From RFPI01 sp964470195 (GTDB taxonomy: Bacteria > Pseudomonadota > Gammaproteobacteria > Burkholderiales > Methylophilaceae), in the NCBI GenBank assembly GCA_964470195.1, contig CAYYBG010000010.1, forward strand, positions 1 to 56,782: DNA of 56,782 bases. The letters run 5' to 3'. The position numbers and the translations under genes are program-made. Below, in pieces: positions 51,160-56,782 of the stretch. Within the stretch, counting starts at the first letter, position 1; each line of letters opens with the position of its first letter. The notes under the pieces are model-generated. The model was not told the origin of the DNA, did no database searches, and worked only from the letters and a program-made list of their open reading frames with translations.

Positions 51160-51188
51160 TTGGATGACATTTTAAATGGTAGGATAAT
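51160..51188 (+). promoter_or_regulatory. Candidate pepA promoter
   Basis: TTGGAT (51160-51165) and GATAAT (51183-51188) are 17 bp apart, about 30 bp before the pepA start in the lptF/pepA divergent region. Confidence 0.5.
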
Positions 51189-51216
51189 TTAGGCAATGTA
51201 AAAAAAGGAAAAGCTT

Positions 51217-52728
51217 ATGAAATTTAGCATAAAAACAGGTAGTGCGGACAAACTCAGTAGCGATTGTTTAGTGGTTGGTGTGTACGAGCAAGGCGGCTTT
51301 ACCGCCAGCGCCCAACAACTAGACCAAGTTTCGAATGGCAAGATAGCCAAAGTGATTGCCCATGGCGATATGCAAGGCAAACTCGCCTCTACCTTGTTAT
51401 TGCACGAAGTACACGGCAGCCAAGCGCATCGCGTATTGCTGGTGGGATTGGGGAAACAAGACAGTTTGACTGATGCGCAATGGCGCAAAGCCGTCGTGGC
51501 GGCAGTCAAGGCCTTGTCAGGTACTGGCGCACAACACATCTCCCTATGTCTGACCGAAGCTGACGTACAAGATGCAGCACAACAAAGCCGCTCAGTGACA
51601 TGGAAAGTTGCCATGATGGCGGAAAGCGTCGGTGACGTGAGCTATCGATTTGATGTGATGAAAGGCAAACAGCATCAAGAAAAAAATCAGGACAAAAAGC
51701 AAATCAATCAGGTCGACATCGTGGTGAGTGCGGATCAACAAGCACACGCCGAAAAAGGATTGAAACAAGGCGAAGCGCTTGCCAAAGGCATCGCCTTGAC
51801 CAAAGACTTGGGCAACTTGCCACCCAATGTATGTACGCCAACCTATTTAGCCGAGCAAGCCTTGGCACTGGCGAAACAGTACGGACTGCAAGCCGAGATT
51901 TTAGAAAAGGCCGATGCAGAAAAATTGGGCATGGGCTCTTTCTTGGGTGTTGCTCAAGGCAGTATTCAACCCCCTAAATTTATCGTACTGAAACACCTCA
52001 AAGGCGACGCCAAACGTAAACCTATCGTCTTGGTGGGCAAAGGCATTACCTTCGACACCGGTGGCATCTCGATTAAACCGGGCGCCGATATGGACGAAAT
52101 GAAATACGATATGTGTGGCGCAGCCAGTGTGCTGGGTACCATCAAAGCGATTGCAGAAATGGACCTCGCCGCCAATGTGATTGGTGTAGTCCCAGCCTGT
52201 GAAAATATGCCAGATGGCAATGCCATTCGTCCGGGTGACATCCTCACCAGCATGTCAGGTCAGACCATAGAAGTATTGAACACAGACGCAGAAGGTCGCT
52301 TGATCTTGTGTGACGCGCTCACCTATGTAGAGCGTTTCGAGCCAGAAGCGGTGATTGATATCGCCACACTCACAGGCGCCTGTGTGATCGCCTTGGGCTT
52401 CCATGCCAGTGGTTTGTACAGCAATCGTGATGAGCTCGCACAAGAAGTGCTGCAAGCAGGAACGCGTAGCTTAGACCGTGCATGGCATATGCCATTGTGG
52501 GAAGACTACCAATCTCAGTTGGACAGCAATTTTGCCGATATGGCCAATATCGGTGGACGTCCAGGTGGCAGTATTACCGCAGCATGTTTCTTGGCACGCT
52601 ACACCAAAGCCTATCCATGGGCTCACTTGGATGTAGCTGGCACCGCATCCAAATCCGGTAAAGAAAAAGGTGCGACTGGCCGTCCAGTTCCCTTGCTAAC
52701 AGAGTTTATTCTCAATCGATACGCCTAA
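51217..52728 (+). CDS. pepA: Leucyl aminopeptidase (M17)
   Basis: PepA is a hexameric two-metal aminopeptidase that in some bacteria also binds DNA. The 503-residue protein has metal and catalytic segments VGKGITFDTGGISIKPG, MDEMKYDMCGAASVLG and the signature NTDAEGRLILCDALTY. The start is ATG 51217 after AAGGAAAAG. holC follows 6 bp later. Confidence 0.97.
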   Translation: MKFSIKTGSADKLSSDCLVVGVYEQGGFTASAQQLDQVSNGKIAKVIAHGDMQGKLASTLLLHEVHGSQAHRVLLVGLGKQDSLTDAQWRKAVVAAVKALSGTGAQHISLCLTEADVQDAAQQSRSVTWKVAMMAESVGDVSYRFDVMKGKQHQEKNQDKKQINQVDIVVSADQQAHAEKGLKQGEALAKGIALTKDLGNLPPNVCTPTYLAEQALALAKQYGLQAEILEKADAEKLGMGSFLGVAQGSIQPPKFIVLKHLKGDAKRKPIVLVGKGITFDTGGISIKPGADMDEMKYDMCGAASVLGTIKAIAEMDLAANVIGVVPACENMPDGNAIRPGDILTSMSGQTIEVLNTDAEGRLILCDALTYVERFEPEAVIDIATLTGACVIALGFHASGLYSNRDELAQEVLQAGTRSLDRAWHMPLWEDYQSQLDSNFADMANIGGRPGGSITAACFLARYTKAYPWAHLDVAGTASKSGKEKGATGRPVPLLTEFILNRYA

Positions 52729-52734
52729 ATCCGC

Positions 52735-53145
52735 ATGACCTTGATCGAGTTTCACTTCAACGTCGCGGACAAGTTCGGCAAGATTGCACAACTGGTACAA
52801 CAACATTTGGACAGAGGACAAAGACTCACCATCCTCTGTCCAACTTCTGTTGTGCAGTCACTGCAACAACACCTACAAACGCAAGCCCCACTGATGCTGC
52901 CGAGCGGAGCGCTGAATCATCCAGACGCGCCTATCTATTTGCACCATCAGCTCCAACAAATCAGCCATGATGATGTGCTGATCAATCTGCATCACCCACA
53001 GCCAAATCAATTCAGCTGTTTTCTAAAAACCATAGAAATCGTCGGGACAGAAGAACAAGACAAAGCCCAAGCGCGAGAGCGCTACAAGTTTTATCGTGAA
53101 CGAGGATATGAAATTAGCAATATAGACGCTAAAGACCAAGAATAG
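52735..53145 (+). CDS. holC: DNA polymerase III subunit chi
   Basis: Chi links the clamp loader to single-strand DNA-binding protein. The 136-residue protein starts MTLIEFHFNVADKFGKIAQL, has RLTILCPTSVVQSLQQHL, and ends with the VGTEEQDKAQARERYKFYRERGYE segment typical of HolC. The pepA-holC order is conserved. valS, the usual next gene, is absent and replaced by the mobile mystery module. Confidence 0.93.
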   Translation: MTLIEFHFNVADKFGKIAQLVQQHLDRGQRLTILCPTSVVQSLQQHLQTQAPLMLPSGALNHPDAPIYLHHQLQQISHDDVLINLHHPQPNQFSCFLKTIEIVGTEEQDKAQARERYKFYRERGYEISNIDAKDQE

Positions 53146-53189
53146 AGGCCTCAAGAGGACTTTATCAAAACCCCCGCTATTTTCTATTA

Positions 53190-53240
53190 ACATATATATG
53201 AGCAAAATAATTTGAAATGCTCATATATATGTGTCATTAT
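53190..53240 (+). promoter_or_regulatory. mmpA promoter embedded in a 15-bp inverted-repeat operator
   Basis: Two perfect 15-bp arms (53190-53204 and 53218-53232; core CATATATATGAGCA/TGCTCATATATATG) flank a 13-bp spacer. TTGAAA (53212-53217) lies in that spacer and CATTAT (53235-53240), preceded by TGT, sits 17 bp further on. The right arm fills the promoter spacer, so binding would block RNA polymerase. The MmpA regulator encoded next is the obvious candidate repressor. Confidence 0.7.
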
Positions 53241-53269
53241 GAAGCTTTGATTTTTGCTACGGGCTCATC

Positions 53270-53725
53270 ATGAATCAAACAAATATCGCTAGAAGAAGCT
53301 TAGAAAAACGTTTATCTCCGTTGCGTGATATGCAACTGAGTGTGCCACCACGTGGATGGTTACGCGCTATTCGTGAGTCCTTAGGAATGACGACAAGGCA
53401 ACTTGCCAAGCGTATGCAAGTCGCTCCATCGAGAGTGACTACACTTGAAAAAGCAGAGCTTACAGGGGCTACCACACTAACATCGCTAAGAAATGCAGCT
53501 GAAGCTATGGATTGCACATTGGTGTACTTTATTCTACCCAACACAACACTTGATGCTATCCTATACAAGCGTGTAAACGAAAAAGTAGATAAACAATTAA
53601 AAAGCCTACATCACACCATGCTGTTGGAGAATCAAGGCTTAAATAAAGATGATTATGAGCATGAGCGTCAGCGGTTGATTAATGAATACACGACAAAATT
53701 AAAAAGGCTTTGGGAGGATGAGTGA
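53270..53725 (+). CDS. Mobile mystery protein A (XRE-type HTH regulator)
   Basis: The 151-residue protein matches the mobile mystery protein A family (TIGR02612), always found with protein B. A helix-turn-helix lies at about residues 39-75 (SLGMTTRQLAKRMQVAPSRV). The C-terminal third is a charged helix with a likely coiled coil. It probably represses its own operon through the inverted repeat at 53190-53232 and may restrain MmpB, as antitoxin-like partners do. Neither role is shown by sequence alone. Its stop overlaps the mmpB start by 4 bp. Confidence 0.85.
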   Translation: MNQTNIARRSLEKRLSPLRDMQLSVPPRGWLRAIRESLGMTTRQLAKRMQVAPSRVTTLEKAELTGATTLTSLRNAAEAMDCTLVYFILPNTTLDAILYKRVNEKVDKQLKSLHHTMLLENQGLNKDDYEHERQRLINEYTTKLKRLWEDE

Positions 53726-54312
53726 GCGAGTTATTTCTAGATGAGGATGAAAGCAACACACCTCTTACTAGAGAAGAGTCTGAACAACTCATCCCTTCAT
53801 ATATCACGCTCAGAGCTGAATTAAATCATGCCGAACACACCAATATTGCCAATGCGGTGCAGTGGCTTGGAGTGGCAAGAAATTTAAATCTACTCGATGA
53901 AAGTAGTCTAAAAGAAATACATAAAAAAATGTTTTGTGATGTTTGGCGCTGGGCAGGCAGTTATCGAACAACAGCGCGAAATATAGGAATAGAAGCCTAT
54001 CTAATTCCAACAGCCATAAGACAACTGATTGATGACGTCAAATACTGGATAGAGCATGGGACATATCCGCCAGATGAGATAGCTATCCGCTATAGCCACA
54101 GACTAGTAAAAATTCACCCTTTCCCAAATGGAAACGGCCGATTCTCAAGATTGCTTGGAGACTTACTTGCAGAACAATTAGGCCAAGCAAAATTCACTTG
54201 GGGAAGAAACAATTTAATTAATCCAGAAACAACAAGAAGAGATTATATAAATGCGCTCAGAGCAGCTGATGGTGGTGATATACAAGCGCTGCTTCAATTC
54301 GCAAAAAGTTAA
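53722..54312 (+). CDS. Mobile mystery protein B (Fic/DOC family)
   Basis: Fic proteins transfer AMP or other phosphate-containing groups to target proteins. The 196-residue protein matches mobile mystery protein B (TIGR02613). The Fic core HPFPNGNGRFSR starts at His132; the flap region is DVWRWAGSYRTTARNIGIEA. Asn replaces the usual Asp/Glu at the fifth motif position, which normally binds Mg2+. The GTG start overlaps mmpA (GTGA). AGA arginine codons are frequent, unlike the surrounding core genes, which supports horizontal origin. I expect a toxin-like role; the target is unknown. Confidence 0.87.
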   Translation: MSELFLDEDESNTPLTREESEQLIPSYITLRAELNHAEHTNIANAVQWLGVARNLNLLDESSLKEIHKKMFCDVWRWAGSYRTTARNIGIEAYLIPTAIRQLIDDVKYWIEHGTYPPDEIAIRYSHRLVKIHPFPNGNGRFSRLLGDLLAEQLGQAKFTWGRNNLINPETTRRDYINALRAADGGDIQALLQFAKS

Positions 54313-54313
54313 T

Positions 54314-54691
54314 TTAGCCAACAGACTGCTGATACTGCTCAGCGGTTAACAAAGCAGCAAATTGCTCTGGGTTCGAGCTGGTAAACTTAAAAATCCAAGC
54401 CTGATAAGGATGATCATTGATCTGCTCAGGTGCATTCAACAAATCCTCATGAATTTCGCTCACCACGCCATCCATAGGCGCATGTAAATCCGAGCCGGTT
54501 TTCACCGACTCAATCAAACCACAGCTCACACCAGCGGAGAGCGTTGACCCCACTTTAGGAAAGTCGATAAACACAATATCCCCAAGCAAGTCCTGGGCAT
54601 AGTCCGTAATGCCAGCACAATATTCATTGTCGGAAAGTTGTTTCACCCACAAGTGTTGAGAGCTATAAGAAAGAGAAGCGTCGGTTTTCAT
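54314..54691 (-). CDS. gcvH: Glycine cleavage system H protein-like lipoyl carrier
   Basis: The 125-residue protein matches GcvH: SSQHLWVKQL, CAGITDYAQDLLGDIVFIDF, and the lipoylation site GLIESVKTGSDLHAPMDG, with Lys in ESVKT. H protein shuttles the aminomethyl group between P, T and L proteins. No gcvT, gcvP or lipoate ligase gene is nearby, and the gene is flanked by two apparently acquired loci. It may be the cell's only GcvH or a second lipoyl carrier; this needs the rest of the genome. It converges with mmpB with a 1-bp gap. Confidence 0.85.
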   Translation of the reverse strand: MKTDASLSYSSQHLWVKQLSDNEYCAGITDYAQDLLGDIVFIDFPKVGSTLSAGVSCGLIESVKTGSDLHAPMDGVVSEIHEDLLNAPEQINDHPYQAWIFKFTSSNPEQFAALLTAEQYQQSVG

Positions 54692-54912
54692 GATGGATTA
54701 AAAATGCTTTAAAAATAGATAGGTTGTTAGGGGGGCTATTTTCGCATAGGTAAAAATAAAAATCAGTGGGGGTGTGATGATTGTAAAAATTTAAAAATTA
54801 TCTACTAGCTCCTCAGAAAACACTAAACCCAATAAATTTTGTAATATAACTATATAAAGAAATAATAAAGAAATCTAACAAATGTAGTTTTTTACAAAAG
54901 GAAAAATCGGGG

Positions 54913-56733
54913 ATGATTGTTTATTCAGGAACTAAGAGAAGTTTTTCCGAACATGTCAGATCAAATGTAATTGCTGAAGAGATTCACAAGAATTTCATTT
55001 CATCAATTGGGCATAATACCTCGCAGGCTGAAATTCGTGCTTGGGAAAATTCTATGATGTACATGAAAAATGTACTCGAAGACTCAGAGATACCAGATGA
55101 TGTTGGTGTCGCTATCGAGTACAAAATTCCAATGACTTCAAATAGAGTAGACTTTATTGTTACTGGCACCAGTAGGGGGCAAAATAAGGTTGCTGTTGTT
55201 ATCGAATTAAAGCAGTGGGATCAGGTATACAAAACGGAAGAGGATGCAGTCGTTGAGACTTACATTGGGAGAGCGGTAAGAAGAGTAACGCATCCATCTT
55301 ATCAAGCATGGTCATACGCAAGACTCATCTCTGATTTTTCAGAAACAGTACAAAATGAAAATATCAATATTGTCCCATGTGCTTACCTGCACAACTATCA
55401 CCGAGATGGTGTAATCGACTCAGACTTCTATCGCGAGCATATCGAGAGAGCACCCTTATTTCTGAGACGAGACGCTGATTTATTAACAAATTTTATTAAG
55501 CAGCATGTGAAATATGGAGATAACAAAGACATACTCTTTAAGATTGACAATGGAAAGGTAAAACCATCAAAAGCGCTTGCAGATAGTCTTTCTGGGTTAT
55601 TAAAAGGTAATAAAGAATTTGTTCTAATCGATGATCAAAAAATTGTATACGAATATGCACTAAAGCTTGCGAGGGAGTCATCCGTCAAAAATAAGAATGT
55701 TTTGATTGTTGAGGGTGGGCCTGGGACTGGTAAATCTGTCGTCGCTATCAATCTTCTAGTAAATCTAATCAATCAAAATCAGTTATGTAAGTATGTGACA
55801 AGAAATTCAGCACCTAGACATGTCTATGAGACCAAATTGACTGGGTCAATGAAAAAAACACATATATCAAATCTCTTTTCCGGATCAGGTAGTTTTTATA
55901 ATGTTGACGCAAATCTTTTCGATGCATTAATTGTAGATGAAGCACATCGACTGAACGAAAAGTCTGGGATGTTTAAAAATAATGGGGAAAATCAAATTAT
56001 GGAAATTATTCAGTCGGCAAAGCTGAGTATATTTTTTATTGATGAAAATCAAAAAGTCACATTGCATGATATTGGGGAAAAGGAAACGATAAGAGAGTAT
56101 GCAAAAAAACTAAATGCCAATGTGACAGAGATGAGTCTGACTTCACAATTTAGATGTAATGGATCAGATGGTTATTTGGCATGGATAGATAATGCATTAC
56201 AGATTAGAGATACCGCCAATGATTCCCTAAGTGAGATTGATTATGACTTTAGAGTAATTGAAAATCCAAACGAGCTAAGAGATCTCATAATAGAAAAAAA
56301 TCAGATAAATAATAAAGCACGAATTGTCGCTGGATATTGTTGGGATTGGGTAAGTAAAAAGAATGCGTCTCTCGATGACATTATTTTTCCTAAATATAAT
56401 TTTTCTGCAAAATGGAATTTAAGTGATGATGGAATGCTTTGGATTATCAAACCAGACTCTGTTAAAGAAATAGGATGTATTCATACATGCCAGGGTCTTG
56501 AAGTTGATTATATCGGGGTAATTGTCGGCCCAGACTTGATTGTTAGAAATGGTGAAGTGATAACAGATGCTGCAATGCGATCAACGGGGGATTCATCGGT
56601 CAAAGGCTACAAGAACTTACTTAGAAAAAATTCTTTAGAAGCAAAAGAGCGACTAGATAAAATAATTAAGAACACTTACAGAACTCTGATGACCCGAGGA
56701 CAAAAAGGTTGTTATATATATTGTGCGGATTGA
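54913..56733 (+). CDS. PD-(D/E)XK nuclease - DUF2075-type SF1 helicase fusion
   Basis: The 606-residue protein has an N-terminal nuclease-like domain with Asp80 (NRVDFIV), Glu98-x-Lys100 (VIELKQW) and Gln131-x3-Tyr135 (QAWSY), the RecB-type PD-(D/E)XK plus QxxxY pattern. A superfamily 1 helicase domain of the DUF2075/Schlafen group-3-like type follows: Walker A GGPGTGKSVVAIN (268-), DEAH at 342-345, FFIDENQKV, LTSQFRCNG, CIHTCQGLEVDYIGVIVG and C-terminal RTLMTRGQKGCYIY. The ATG follows AGGA at 54899-54902. The gene is visibly A+T-rich with AGA arginine codons, so probably acquired. A defence role is inference. Confidence 0.82.
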   Translation: MIVYSGTKRSFSEHVRSNVIAEEIHKNFISSIGHNTSQAEIRAWENSMMYMKNVLEDSEIPDDVGVAIEYKIPMTSNRVDFIVTGTSRGQNKVAVVIELKQWDQVYKTEEDAVVETYIGRAVRRVTHPSYQAWSYARLISDFSETVQNENINIVPCAYLHNYHRDGVIDSDFYREHIERAPLFLRRDADLLTNFIKQHVKYGDNKDILFKIDNGKVKPSKALADSLSGLLKGNKEFVLIDDQKIVYEYALKLARESSVKNKNVLIVEGGPGTGKSVVAINLLVNLINQNQLCKYVTRNSAPRHVYETKLTGSMKKTHISNLFSGSGSFYNVDANLFDALIVDEAHRLNEKSGMFKNNGENQIMEIIQSAKLSIFFIDENQKVTLHDIGEKETIREYAKKLNANVTEMSLTSQFRCNGSDGYLAWIDNALQIRDTANDSLSEIDYDFRVIENPNELRDLIIEKNQINNKARIVAGYCWDWVSKKNASLDDIIFPKYNFSAKWNLSDDGMLWIIKPDSVKEIGCIHTCQGLEVDYIGVIVGPDLIVRNGEVITDAAMRSTGDSSVKGYKNLLRKNSLEAKERLDKIIKNTYRTLMTRGQKGCYIYCAD

Positions 56734-56782
56734 ACTGCGTTTAAAATTAGTACCAGTGTTATTGAGAGTTTTATCTTACATT

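Noticed and set aside
1..56782. tRNA, rRNA, CRISPR array, transposase or integrase
   Set aside because: I looked for T-loop motifs, regularly spaced repeats and transposase-like frames on both strands and saw none; a tRNAscan or Infernal run would settle it.

Overview
The window reads as a chromosomal segment of a betaproteobacterium, most likely a methylotroph of the Methylophilaceae (Nitrosomonadales). Indications are the gene neighbourhoods (pcm-tolC-waaA; hemA-prfA; rpe-trpEGDC; mrcA / aroKB-dgt; hda / purM; pepA-holC opposite lptFG), the moderate GC content, a split adenosylcobalamin-dependent ribonucleotide reductase, SoxYZ, and a very small pqqA gene (10635-10706, minus) encoding the precursor of PQQ, the methanol dehydrogenase cofactor. 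The assignment is inference; no rRNA or marker phylogeny is available here. No tRNA, rRNA, CRISPR array or insertion sequence was found.

Layout. 1-2200: a truncated Phd/YefM-like antitoxin start, a bidirectional terminator, and thiC (minus) under a TPP riboswitch with a hairpin that can hide its ribosome binding site. 2270-6191: pcm, tolC and an isochorismatase-like hydrolase (plus), convergent with waaA. 6198-9702: nrdJ and nrdJb behind a promoter flanked by two NrdR boxes and a long structured leader; a candidate ~70-nt small RNA ends at the operon terminator. 9706-13548: a small outer-membrane barrel, pqqA, a secreted trypsin-like protease, a Wzx-like flippase and a zinc-ribbon protein. 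13566-17964 (minus): hemA-prfA-2OG dioxygenase-MFS exporter. 18111-24541: rpe, trpEGDC, hemB, a conserved hypothetical. 24559-31585: mrcA diverging from aroK-aroB-dgt, then a major porin and a small lipoprotein. 31608-36661: moaC, a BepA-like protease, soxYZ, an FAD dehydrogenase and hda. 36811-42257: purM, two DUF3108 paralogues, an RsmB-type methyltransferase and a dicarboxylate symporter. 42262-49008: an RND efflux pump with its adaptor, ampD, a Na+/Ca2+-exchanger-like protein, a PP0621-type protein and an RDD protein. 48964-53145: lptG/lptF diverging from pepA-holC.

53146 to the end looks accessory: a mobile mystery protein A/B pair (XRE regulator plus Fic enzyme) behind a perfect 15-bp inverted-repeat operator, a stand-alone gcvH-like gene, and an A+T-rich gene joining a PD-(D/E)XK nuclease to a DUF2075-type superfamily 1 helicase. 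This is the best candidate for an under-described stress or phage-defence module. Several textbook betaproteobacterial operons are missing a usual member here (gph, prmC, pilMNOPQ, purN, valS), which points to rearrangement or streamlining.
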